Part shown: positions 50,494 through 61,928 of the stretch, piece after piece
How the letters are laid out: each line of letters begins with the position of its first letter
How positions within the stretch are numbered: position 1 is the first letter of the stretch
Source of the DNA: Cryptomeria japonica
Lineage: Eukaryota; Streptophyta; Pinopsida; Cupressales; Cupressaceae
DNA length: 64,000 bases
Reading direction: 5' to 3'
Assembly (NCBI RefSeq): GCF_030272615.1
Contig: NC_081408.1
Coordinates: forward strand, 306,655,950-306,719,949
Notes under the pieces: model-generated
What the model was told of the DNA's origin: nothing
What the model saw: the letters and a program-made list of their open reading frames with translations, nothing else
Database searches by the model: none
Position numbers and translations under genes: made by a program

Positions 50494-52369
50494 GTAACCT
50501 CAAGTGTCCTATCCAATTCCTCTGGAGTAATGGATCCATGGGTAGTTAACAACTCATGAATCTTTATCCTCTTGTCCTCCTCCATAGCTAATAATCTTCT
50601 AGCATATAAATTGTCATATAGTTGTGTTAGTATTTGCTTCTCAATTTCCAACAAAGCTTTCTTATATATATATCCAAATATAATAAAACTGCTTCCTCAA
50701 CTTCTCTTTGCTCATAATCATCTAAACGCTCATAATAAAATTGTACATTTTTCAGCATACCATCCTTAGTTATTTCATCTACCAATTCTGCAGAAGACTT
50801 GGGTGGAATAATAATACTTACATTATCAAATATAATTGCCAATTCTGTGTCATCCATCTTCGTTCTTCTTCCAATACTGGATGGTGCAAAAGGTGTTTCC
50901 TTTGGAGCTCTCTTTTGTGTCGGTACCTTGATTGTAACCTTCCTAATCGGTTGCTTCCTAGCTTCCTCCTTAGTCTCTTCACCTTTCTTCCTCGACACCC
51001 TCTTGAATGCTAAGGGTGTGTTATCCTCAGTTCCAAAGTCTGATGGAATAGGCTCAATATAAAAATTAGGCTATTTTCTCTTCCTTCCTTTTTCTGTAAC
51101 AACATCCATTAATGCCTTGATGTCATGAGATACTTGCTCAACAAATTTTATTGCCTTTCCCTACTGTGTCTCCCTCTTCTTCCCATTAAATTCAGTTTCA
51201 ACCTCTCACTTTTTTTGTTTTGCAGTACCAAAGGATTTCTCAGCTTCATCAATAGGTGCATCAATTAACATCTTTGCATAAGCATCCAAAATTTGTTCAT
51301 CAACTTCATAACCCATCTCTTCAATCCATATCTTTTGGGGTTTGACTGCTTCCATCCAGGTTACATCCTTTTTAACCATGAAGCATATCTCGGTTGAGTA
51401 TTTCTCAACAATTTGCTTTGGAACCCTCCCTCTAGATTTCATATCCTTCTAGAATGCCTTGAAGTAACCCCAAACCTTGTCATCTCGCAGACTACCCAAT
51501 GTAGTAATAGATTGTTTCAGTTATCTTCCTACCGAGATATCAAATACCCACTGTCTCTTCCAAAAACTAGGAGTTTCATTAATGAAAAATAGCATCAAAT
51601 AGACAATAAGATTTCCATACCGGAATTTCCCCTTCTTCTCTCCTTTGATCTTCCCTAGGTTAATTAATAATTCATCTAACATCCATCCATAGAGATCTAA
51701 CTTCTCATTTTCCCTCATGATCTTATGTGCAGCATAAATGCAGGAGCTAGAAATAGAGTTAAGACAATTGGATTGAGTTACCCTGTATCCAATAATCATG
51801 CTACTGAATTTGATGTCTCTATATCTGATGGTGCTGACCCTCATCGATCGTCGGTCTGATGTTGCATCGGTGAGCTTGTTAACCTGATCATTAGAAATCT
51901 TCTTCTTCTAATATTGACCAACCTGCAGCAAACCGGTGATGGCCCTAATGGCCTGCTTTGAGATCTTATAAGGTATGTCCAACCAGATGAATTCTCCATG
52001 CACTCTGCTGAAAACATATTTGACAATCTCATCCTCAAATTCAGGAATATCCATGGTGTCGATAAACCCTAGATCCTCAATGTGTTTGTACTTGGGCTTT
52101 ATCTTTTCGGAGTCTCCCATCAACTCACTCATATACATGCTCTTGATATCACTGGTACCTAAATCCTCAATGTGCTAGTGAATGTATGCTCTGACATCTT
52201 CCACATATACAACTCCTTCCAGGACACAGGAAAAAGCACCAATCACATCATCCAAGGTGGCAATATATGAACATCATTTGAAAATCAGCCTAGGATGATC
52301 CTTTACCTCAAGAATAGTAGGATTTTCAATAAAAGTAGGTGCAGAGGATGATCTTACTTCCATGATGAA
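50494..52369 (-). pseudogene. N-terminal two thirds of A ORF2 (unknown function)
   Basis: Conceptual translation from ATG 52369 stays in a single frame to about 50660, then shifts once and runs into the B insertion at 50498. It is interrupted by scattered stops, many of them in the stretch 51520-51000. Visible parts: HIEDLG motif twice; a globular region with ISKQAIRAITGLLQVG and YGWMLDELLINLGKIKGEKKGKFRYGN (given here in part only as landmarks); a Lys/Arg/Pro-rich linker (KKGEETKEEARKQ); and a helical Glu-rich end. Across the nested insertions ORF2 would span about 900 codons. No RT, protease or integrase motif is present. A distant likeness to plant 'transposon protein' domains is possible but unproven. 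Confidence 0.65.
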
Positions 52370-52720
52370 AGATAATTTTGATAAGTACCTGATAAATAAT
52401 TATCGATGAAACCCTAAAGAACTCTTTTGATCACTGATGAAATCACTGAAGAAGATATCAGATTGCACTGAATCGCCTTAGACTCACTCTAAATTGCTCT
52501 GAATGCAAGGTGATCAGAAATGAAGTGCATTCAACCTTTTAACCTCCAAGAAACCCTAATCCATCATTGATATGAATGACTTCTGGTGAAAGATACCAGA
52601 TCACAGTCGAACATCTCCATGTTGGATAAGCATTTCCACTGTCGGGAACATCTTCCAAAACCTCTTCCCAAGGCTTAAGTAGTATTACCATGAATTTTTC
52701 CTACCCCTAAGACATTTGCC

Positions 52721-53884
52721 TCAGTTACTAGATGAGCTTCCTGCCGGTGCAGGAGCAACCTCCTCTCTCGGTTGAGTAACCAGAGCATCTTCATTTGTTG
52801 ATTGATCATTTGACTTCCTAACCCATTTCTTGATATGTGCTTGCTTGATTTCATTGACCTTCTCTTTTCCTTTATCATTTGATCCATCATTGTTAATTGG
52901 TGGATTTTTGCTTCTACATAACTTAGCTATGTGTCCAACCTTATTGTATGCATAACATGTAACATTGATCTTTTGAATTGCTTTGCTAAAATCGATATAA
53001 TTGTTTAACCTGCACTGATTAGCCATATGTCCAAATTTTCCACATGCATAACATTTAACATTCATTCTACAATCTTTTGTCTTATGACCATACTTATTGC
53101 ATTTAGAACATTGACCGGGAGCATAATTATAGTTTTGATTTTCTCTATTTCTACATTGCCTAGCCATGTGACCAAATTTATTACAAAGAAAGCATCTACC
53201 ATTAAATTTATAAGCATTAAGCTGCCTTACTAAAGCCTTCTGGTTTTGATCTTCATTTGCAGTACTAGAGCTCTGACCTTGTTCAAATCCAAGTCCACTG
53301 GAATCTCCATTGTGTCTTTGACTTTTCAATAATTCATCAAGCTATGTTGAACTAACCTTGAATTTGTCCTTGTACTCACTTGCAACAGTCAGATCATCTC
53401 TCAGAATTATCATTTGTCTCTCAAGTTTTTTTTCATTACTTTGGGATTGTACTAATTCAGTTCTCAACATATCATTTTCATGAACCAACCAGATGCATTC
53501 TTCAAATATATCTTTCAATGATCTCCCAAGATTTTCTTCATTCATCTTCCAACCTTCAATATCCTTTGAGATCCTCATAGTTAGGGCTTGCATTTCATTC
53601 CTCATGATGATGTTCTCCTGACTCAGCCTCTGCCATATTTCATTAAGGGATTCTTTCTCATCATTATCCTGATTTTGCAGAAGTTCCTTCCTCCTAGCTT
53701 AAATAAATGACAGCCTCTCCTGTAGGATAAGAATGAATTCCTGAGAAAAATTAAATTCAACTTGTAACTTCAAGTTCTTCATCCTTTTAGAATCATAATC
53801 TTCAAGTACTACCTCAAGTTTCTTCTCCAAACTCATATCCATGGATTTCAGATTCAGGATCTTCCTCAAGCTATTAAACTTCCT
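52721..53884 (-). pseudogene. gag-like ORF1 of element A (coiled coil plus four zinc knuckles)
   Basis: One frame of about 388 codons, interrupted by only two stops (53696-53698 and 53339-53341); the A2 copy has Gln at both sites. The A2 start ATG aligns to AGG here. Residues 1-180 are Glu/Lys/Leu/Asn-rich and probably coiled coil. Four knuckles follow: CFLC..GHMARQC, CSKC..GHKTKDC, CYAC..GHMANQC, and CYAY..GHIAKLC, whose second Cys is Tyr. An Ala/Pro/Ser tail ends the protein. It is probably RNA-binding and packaging related by analogy with retroviral nucleocapsid. A separate ORF2 follows instead of pol. Confidence 0.8.
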
Positions 53885-53896
53885 CTGAGGCACAAG

Positions 53897-53908
53897 GCTC
53901 TGATACCA
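53897..53908 (-). other. Primer-binding site of A
   Basis: GCTCTGATACCA on the plus strand, an exact initiator tRNA-Met match two bases from the LTR at 53911. Confidence 0.92.
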
Positions 53909-53910
53909 AT

Positions 53911-54794
53911 TATTGGAATCCAATAACACTGAGAGGGGGGTTGAATCAGTGTTCTACCGGAATGATCAATTTTAACCTTATTAAAACATGCATTCACTAA
54001 CTGGTAAACTGGTACATATAAGATTGAAATAAGTAAAGCAATCAGTAAGCCAATTACACAAATGAATACCATACCAAGAGAATTATACATGGAAAACCTC
54101 AAAGAGGAAAAACCATGATGGGATTTGTGACCCACAATATCAATCCATTGGCCATATGAAGAGATATTACAAAATATGGGGGTTTACACTTGCAGGAAGG
54201 CTTATAGCCTAGAGCACATTGCTCATCACAAGAGAGTCTCACTGACTACAGTCACTCTAAATAAGAAAACATAAAATTGAACTCATAAAATTCATCTTCT
54301 ATGCCTTCAAGCTCTGCATGTTCTAATTATGCTACCCTAAACCCTTACCGGAATAACCTCTTACATAATCAACATTCCTCGTATTACAAATATCACTCTC
54401 ATATATCTCATAGCCTCACATATCTCTCATATCACAAAATGATCTAATCAACTGACCTATATACCCTTACAATCCTTCATGCCTTATGTCGACTTACATA
54501 GATAATTACAAAGTGAATATACATGTCAACTCAATTACATATATACATAAATATCAAAATCAACTGTCGATTGTCAGATCTCCCAAATGATGTCAGCCTC
54601 CAATACCATTATCATGATGAAGTCATGTTGGCCTGCAATACCGGTACCCATAGAATTCCTCCTACCAATGAAGTACCTATTGGTTCCAGTGAAGTATCTG
54701 TCGAAGAACAACCAAACCAAAATATGAAAGCCGGAACATGTTGCCATCAATGACAAGATATTGAAACCTATCAAATGAGTGTCAATTTTCAATT
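53911..54794 (-). repeat. 5' LTR of A
   Basis: 884 bp. The inner end TATTGG is a changed TGTTGG, and the outer end is decayed (TTCAATT where the family has GCCAACA). The outer end is fixed by re-joining the gypsy frame at 54800. Confidence 0.85.
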
Positions 54795-55432
54795 CTTATA
54801 TCAACCACCGAGCAGGTGCCATAATTCTCTTTTTCACCCCTCAAGGTGATCCAATTCTAGAATTATATAGAGTCAATTTCCCATGCACCAATAACGTGGC
54901 TAAATATGAAGCTCTCATTACGAGACTTTGCACTAATTTACATTGGAAAATAATAGATTTGCACATCTATGGAGATTCACAGCTTATAATTAACCAAGTT
55001 AATAATGATTATACCACCAAAGATGACAAATTAATGCCTAATAAAGAAATGGTGGATGACCTCAAACAACATTTTGGTCATAATATTTTTTAGCAAATTC
55101 TAGACTACATAATAAAGCAGTAGATGCAATGAATGTTGTAGGATCTCTCCTGGACATACTGAGCAATGTAACACAATTCGAGTTTAGTTGAGCAATTGAT
55201 GATACCAACATATGAGATTCCTCCTTCAAAATATGTATGCATGATAGTGGGTCTTGAATCACCTTAGTATAATGACATATATGCATACCTTCATGACCAA
55301 TACATGTCTCCTGATCTCTCTAGAAACCAACACAAAACCCTCATGCGTCAAGAAACTAGACATGGTTTCATAGTAGATACCTTTTATAAGAAGAGTCTAG
55401 ATGGCACGTGTCTTCAACGTCTAGATATGAAA
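54795..55432 (+). pseudogene. Ty3/gypsy pol fragment E, right part (second RNase H to integrase start)
   Basis: Continues the frame of 15815-16170. It encodes the second RNase H-like domain typical of Tat/Ogre elements (NHRAGA, FTPQGDP, NNVAKYEAL, IYGDSQLIINQV), then after stops and shifts the spacer toward integrase (SLLDI, PPSKYVCMIV) and a piece with YKKSLDGT. It ends at 55432, where LTR H begins. Many stops; not functional. Confidence 0.82.
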
Positions 55433-56903
55433 TGTAGTGCCCCTCCTCGTTCAATTCGATGTGACACTCGCGATGGGATTGCCAAGGTTCTAGTATGGTG
55501 TTTTGAGCTAAGGCTAGGATTACGTGTATTTCAGTTGCTTAGTGTGATGTTACATTACACATGGACTCATATTATGTTGTTGAATAGACGATTAGCAAAA
55601 CTATATTGATTAACTATATGTTTTATGTATTTTGTTGTTCATGCATTGTTATTAAGTAGATATACTAACCTGATGCTTATGATTAGTTATAACTTTTATG
55701 TGGTTTTAATGGCAGGCACGATGTTACATAGCACATGGATTTGTATTAAGCTGAGGGATACATGGTTAGCGATACTATATTGACTAACCCTATGTCTTGA
55801 TGGACTTTACATGCCCCTTATGAAATGATGGATTTTATTGTTGAAGTAATGTTATTAAGAGGATATTGTTGACCCTAATCTTGAATTGTTATGATGAGAT
55901 TTTTAATGACATGTGTGTTTATTGTATGCATACTATTTGACTACCTTCATGGGGGATTCAACTTCACATCACTCATTGCGAGTTGATGTATTGTTGTGAT
56001 ATTCCTCCACATGCTTGCCATATATCTATGTGTATGCACAAGTATCGTCGTTGTGGTTGTAGGATTGCAGGTACTAAGACACTCATTCCTCTCGGGTAAC
56101 TGGGTGTGAGATCCCCTGGATTTACAGGTGTGAGTGTGTCTCTTCCCGATGAAAAATATGTGGTTTGGAGGTGTCTTTGGTTCCCTACCCACACTCTAGC
56201 TCTCGGTTGTCATTGAGTTCTTGTCATCAGTCTTGGCGAAATTCGCCATGTCGTCATTATCATCACGATTTGTGAGTATGTGGCATGGTGAGTTTGATTA
56301 TTTAGTCTATTTAATTTATTTAATTGGGGTTATCGAATTATAGAAATGGATTAAATATTTAATTTGTTTAATCGTAATCTATGGATTTTAGTAAATTATT
56401 TGAGTGTTTAATTTATTTACTTGGCGGTCATTGATTTATTGTGATTTATTGATTATAGTAATGAATTGACTATTTCATTTATTTAAATTGTGGTAATTGA
56501 TTGATTGTGACTGAGTGGCTATTTAATACTAATTTATGATTTTATTAGTAATAGTGTTATTTCAATTTAATAAGATTTAACAACTTTCAATTATTTATAA
56601 TTTTTTCGCATTCTAAACTTGATTTAATATTTAAATTGAGATTTCGAGATCATATTTGATAATTTATGTTTTAAGTCAATTTGATTTACTGAATATTTAT
56701 TTATTTCGCTTTATTAATTTTACTTACTTATTGGCGATTTTAATCTTTAATTAATTATTTTCTTTGATTACTTTAATTACATTATTAATGTTGAATTTAA
56801 TTTCTATTTAGCTATTAATGTGGAGTTTGACTATTTGATTAATTAATTGACCCCTTTTATCATCTAATTAAGTTATCTTCTAGTGTTATTTAGAAATATT
56901 GGA

Positions 56904-56937
<34 letters not shown>

Positions 56938-59900
56938 TTATTAAAGGGGGGTAAACAATAAATGAATATCATATTTTATGTTTTAATGATGATTTTCTAT
57001 TTTAATTTTTAAATTTCCATCAATAATGAGAAATAGATTTTCAAATTATATGAAGTTTATAGTAGGGAAATATTTTAATCAAAATATTCTCATTGGCTAT
57101 TGTTTTAGGCTAGGGTTTAATTATTTTGGGGATTTATTCTTCATGTCAAAGATATTTTTTGGGGGGGGACTCCCTTGGCAAAATAAATAAATAAATTCTC
57201 TTGTTTTGTTCTTCTTTAATTTTTGAGAAAATTTGGGGGGGTTTTGGCTGGTTGGGCATTTTTGCTTTGGACCTTCGTTTTGGAGTTGGATTTGGGCGGT
57301 TGTAGAGGGAATTCGTCCTTGGAGAGTTTCTTTCCATCACACAAGAAAGAGGTCGGTTCTTGTTTCCCTTTCTCCTTTTCTTCCAAAATTTTAAATGTTG
57401 TGTAAATCTCCTATGTTGAATTGTCTGAAAATGGAAGGTTGAATGTGAGGACTTACTTCTTACAATGTGATTTAGAGCTAATATGGAAATGGTAATTTTT
57501 GTGCATTTGCAAAACAATTGTGTGAAGTAGGGTTGGAGTCCATTGTTGCTTAAATTTCAATTATTATCTTCTGGAATGTGACATTATTTTTTTGTTTGAG
57601 ATTTGTTTGAGAAAATTTCCTATCAAACCCCCTATAATTTTTTTTTTATGTCTAAGAATTCTTGCTGGCAGTGGTTAATTTTGAAAGTCATGGATTATCA
57701 TTTTAATTTGAGCAGTGATTGGTTTATTAAATATTGTTGCTTGGGGGTCGAATTGGACCACCCCATTCCATGCTTGAGTTCCCCCTTATCATATTTACTC
57801 ATGCCATGCCCTGTCATATCCTTACTTCCTTGTTTCACTGTGTTGTCTTTTCCTTCTTTTCATTTTATTTTTACCTGGTTGTTGTGCATGTTGCGCTGGC
57901 AGCGGGGTGGAGTGGGGGCGCCATGTTTGTTGGGCCTACTACTTGTAGTAGGGTGTACCTTAAAGGCTTCTACCCTTGTTGTAACCCTTCCTCCCTAAGG
58001 CACTACAAAGGAGGCACCATGTGAATGGACTTCCTTGGCTCTAGCTATGCTTGCCAAGGACTCTTCATGTCGCCACCCTCCTATTCAATGGGGTTGTTAA
58101 ATCTGCCACCCATATCAATGGGATGAGTAATCTATTTGCAAATTCGGTGGGTGTATATTCACCAGTCTCCAATATATTATATGTAATTTGATTAATTACC
58201 CAATGGATGGGTATTTTGGTGGTTCAGTTGTCTAATTCAACGGCTAGGCAATGATGTATTGTTCTGAGAATGGGTAAATTCTTCAGATTCTCATTGTAAT
58301 TCAAATTATTCTCCCTTCTCAAATTGATTTAGCATGATTATGATTTTGGTAGTTATGTGATTACAGAGATAGTCATTTGATTGTTGTGAGTAAATTGTTA
58401 ATATGTTGTGTGAGTGTTTATGTGCTTTGAATTGTTGATTATTTCCAATTGTTGAGTGTATGGGTGTATGTTCTTAATTCATTGTGAGAGTCATTGTAGT
58501 GAAGAGAGTAGGAATTAATGGTTTAAATGTAAGTTTCAGTTGTGTTTTGAGGAAATCCCGCTAGTTGTAGTGAGGGCTAAGCATGATATGATCGCTGCCC
58601 TAACTTGTTTCTTTTCTCTTCTTCGTAGTAGTCATTTGTTAAGTGTCTTGATGTATTTAGTTTTCGGAGGCCGTTTGTTAAAGTTGTGTTTAAGTGAGGT
58701 TTAATTCAATTTGATGTCATGGTTGATTTTAAGTTTAAGTTGTTATTCAGACATACCCTCATGATGATTTTTCCATAAGGATGACTTGTTAATGGTGCTG
58801 ATTTTATGACAGCAAGTGTGAAGAGCTTGTTGTATTGTCTTTTATTTGCTTGCAGCAGTGCAATAACTTGATTTATTCTTTCTTTTGGTGAAGAGGCTCA
58901 TTCTTTCTTACATGTTTATGTTTGGTCTTTTGCACATGTGTCTATGTATGGTTTGTCTTAGTATGATGCTTTGTTTCAGATTTATTTATTGTTTTAGAGT
59001 CACTTGTATTGTAGATTGTGGGTCAATGTAAAGGGAGTGGGCTCCTTTACGGTACCTAGGGGTCACGAGAGATGGACTATCACGAGGTTCCTTCTAAGGA
59101 TGTGTGAAGTCTAGACCTCTCAGGTGTAAGGGATTTTACCATGTTTTAATTAAGTGATAACTAATTAATGAATAGAAATGGGTAGTTAGAAAGTTAAAAG
59201 ATAATAATTTACCAGTGCCTCATGACTCAGTCCTAGAGAGGATGTTTTAAGCTGAGCATGAGAAGACTGTGGAGATGGTAAGCCAATCTCCCTTGGTCTC
59301 TCAAAGGTTGAATTGGTTCTGCATTCCTTTAAGCTAGTATCTTGCTCTTGTTTTGGCATGTGATGACACTCCCTTGTAGATGTGTTTACCCTCGTGTATT
59401 ACTTTTGTATTTATATAATGATGTTGTGTCGTCGTCCAGAGTTTCTTGATCATTGTTTGCATTAGTGTATGGTTGTGTGTGTGAAAGTCTTTTGGTTTTA
59501 TTCCGTTTAGTTAAAAGCATCAACCTAGGTTTAGTGTGTGAGTTGGGACCTAGCGACATTTCCTAGCTCGAGGGGTGGTTCCTTGTAGGTTCGACATTTG
59601 TCAGGTGGTTGGAGCTTTTTGCCATTGGGTTTTTTCCCTCCATGTTGTTGTGGTTCGAATGTGTGGACTTGGACTATTCTTCATATTGGCCCTTGATTTC
59701 TTAGAGCAGATTTATGTATGACACTTCATGATTAATGTGATGTATTGTTATGTAATAGCACAGAAGCATAGAGAGACATGAGTAAATCTCATGATTATAT
59801 AAATTATGTATTGACAACATGTAGTGTATCCATGAATACACATTAGACTTAGACAATATTGGGACTCATCATATAATATTGATATGTATGGTTATTTTAC

Positions 59901-60037
59901 TCATTGGACAACATTGTAAACTAATGTAAAGAGTATGAACTCTTGTTTGTTTCAACTATTAGATAGCATTGTGAACTCGAGTAGAGAACATTAACACTTA
60001 TGATGTGTAAGTTCTAATACTAAAAGTAAAGTACAGA
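55433..60037 (+). repeat. Long LTR of element H (right end beyond insertion of I)
   Basis: Begins TGTAGTGCCCC inside gypsy E. It has no coding content but the same order of blocks as the C/D LTRs in reverse orientation: a GTTGCAGGTAC-like segment (56065-56080), an AT-rich middle, a GC-rich block (57895-57965), a GATAACTAATTAATGAAT segment near 59155, and GGTAAGCCAATCTCC near 59278. The LTR end and PBS are not reached, because copia element I interrupts at 60038. An (AAT)n run lies at 56904-56936. Confidence 0.7.
56904..56936. repeat. (AAT)n microsatellite
   Basis: About eleven uninterrupted AAT units inside LTR H. Confidence 0.95.
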
Positions 60038-61427
60038 TGCCAATAGCTAACAAGATGAGAGGGGGGTGAATTATACAAACTTAATCTTCCATAAAATCAA
60101 CAGATTCAACCTCGGTAACTTATACTTCAGCAATATAACCAAAAACTGCTAAACATGCTAACTCATAAACACATAATCATCATAACACTCATAACACCAG
60201 ATTTAACGTGGAAACCCAAATAGGGAAAAACCACTGTTAAGGGATTTCCCTCAGATCTATTAGGATCTTCACTTTGTTAGAAGTGACCTTGTTAAAGGAT
60301 TTCAAATACTCAACTAGAATGTTACCTTGCTAGAGGGTTTACAAATAATACTGTTAAGTCCACTCAGTTAAGAGATTTCATGTCACTTACAAAATAACAG
60401 TAATAAAAATATATCTGCAACTTCACATCTAAAATGCTAAAGCAGATTCTTATTTGCTCAAAACAATCTAGTCATAGGAATTATCTTGTCCCTCTGCTGG
60501 GCTCTCTACTCTGTTATTCAAATAGGTCTTCAAGCTTCCATGCTCGGTAATCACTATGTAGCATCCATGTGCTTACACTTGCCTGCATACATTGTTTATC
60601 AAAAATTTCTTATTTATAAACAATTGCTAACCGCTAAATCTCCTTGATCACATTTCCCATGATCGATCTTAGCCATCATATCTTCAATATTGACTAGGTT
60701 CAATGTATCCTTTTCATTTGAAAACATTTTACCTCGCCCAGGGACTTGCATTCCTTTCTTGGAACTTGCACAAGGTTATTGCGGTTAAATCTGCACTGTA
60801 GATCTTCCTGTCGATTTTCCTTTGCCATAGATCCTTAACAAACTTCATACAGGGCATACCAATCATTTATACATCTCCAGCTAATCATCGTCCTTCATTA
60901 AATAATGTTTTTTATCCATCCAATGTGATCGGTCATAACTCGGTTGCAACTTGGTAAATACTAAACTTTACTTGGTAGACATTCCGCCTTCATTAACTGA
61001 TATCAATAACCTTAGGGTTTATCGACTAGGTTCCTTAGGGTTTACCAACTAGGTTCTTTGCTCGGTGACATAGTATAGTATTAACCTTACAATCAACAAC
61101 ATATGTAGGATATCAAAACAATCTAAACATCATGATCTCATCATTGTCTAACTCGGTAATAGTTGCCAATTGAATAACTTATTTCTCCCCTTATTCATTC
61201 ACATTCTTTCTGTGTCTTTTACCGACATCTTAATTCTCTTCAAATCAATCTTCTCAAGATATGGCAAAATCATACTGAATCAGAAAATCAATTTGTTGAC
61301 ATCAATGACAAAATAATGTTATAAAGATAGTTATCATCCTTCTTCAGTTATATCAAATAATCTTCAACAACCTTGTCAATATCCTTATTGAATATCAACA
61401 ATCTTTCTTTCTACTGAAATACCAACA
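60038..61427 (-). repeat. 3' LTR of I
   Basis: Ends TGCCAATAG and CCAACA, with GAGAGGGGGGTGAATTA near the inner end, as in family A and G. About 1390 bp. Confidence 0.8.
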
Positions 61428-61450
61428 ATTTCCCCCTTTGGCATTGATGG
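61428..61450 (-). other. Polypurine tract of I
   Basis: The element strand reads GCCAAAGGGGGAAAT before TGTTGG. A second similar purine box is at about 61700-61720 (CCCCCTTTGACAACAATGCC on the plus strand). Confidence 0.8.
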
Positions 61451-61928
61451 AAAAACCAACTTTTAAATTGTAATACCAATAAGATATTCAAAATTGATTT
61501 GGATTCAGATTGTTGTTAGACTTCTCTCATTTTTTTCGAGTTGTTAAAATCTTTTGAAGTCTTCTCCCTTTTTCATTTAGGCTTCTTAGCTGTTGTCTTG
61601 CATTTAGTCTTCTCCATTTTTGCAATCTTCTCCCCCTGTCATTAGTCTTCTGTTATTTTCATCATTCAGGGCTTTACCATTCAGTCAACCATTTAGTCTT
61701 CTCCCCCTTTGACAACAATGCCAAAAAGTAAAAGAACTTAAATCATGATTTCTTCCCCTGTGAAGTGATTTGCCTTGCTATGTATCATCTCAGTCTCGGT
61801 CATAGAAACTTGTCTCTATTCACTATTTCCTGCACACCTTTAGAAAACCTTCTAAATTGTGTAAATCAGCATCAATCCACACATAATATTTTGTAGATTC
61901 ATCAAATTGATGCTTTCACCAAACTCAG

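Larger units (their letters stand above)
16171..54794 (-). mobile_element. Non-autonomous LTR retrotransposon A, carrying nested elements
   Basis: A's 5' LTR is at 53911-54794 and its 3' LTR at 16171-17051. Probable TSD CATAT (16166-16170) and CTTAT (54795-54799), one mismatch. Removing A with one TSD copy rejoins the host gypsy RNase H in frame (DRSY to INHRAGA). Without the nested B and D insertions A is about 7.7 kb: LTR, PBS, gag-like ORF1, long ORF2 of unknown function, 3' region with a tandem triplication, LTR. No protease, integrase, RT or RNase H belongs to A, so it needed enzymes from elsewhere. Confidence 0.88.

Noticed and set aside
57146-58024. Open frames of 123 and 131 codons in LTR H
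   Set aside because: Low-complexity or hydrophobic sequence, no start context or domain, within LTR DNA.
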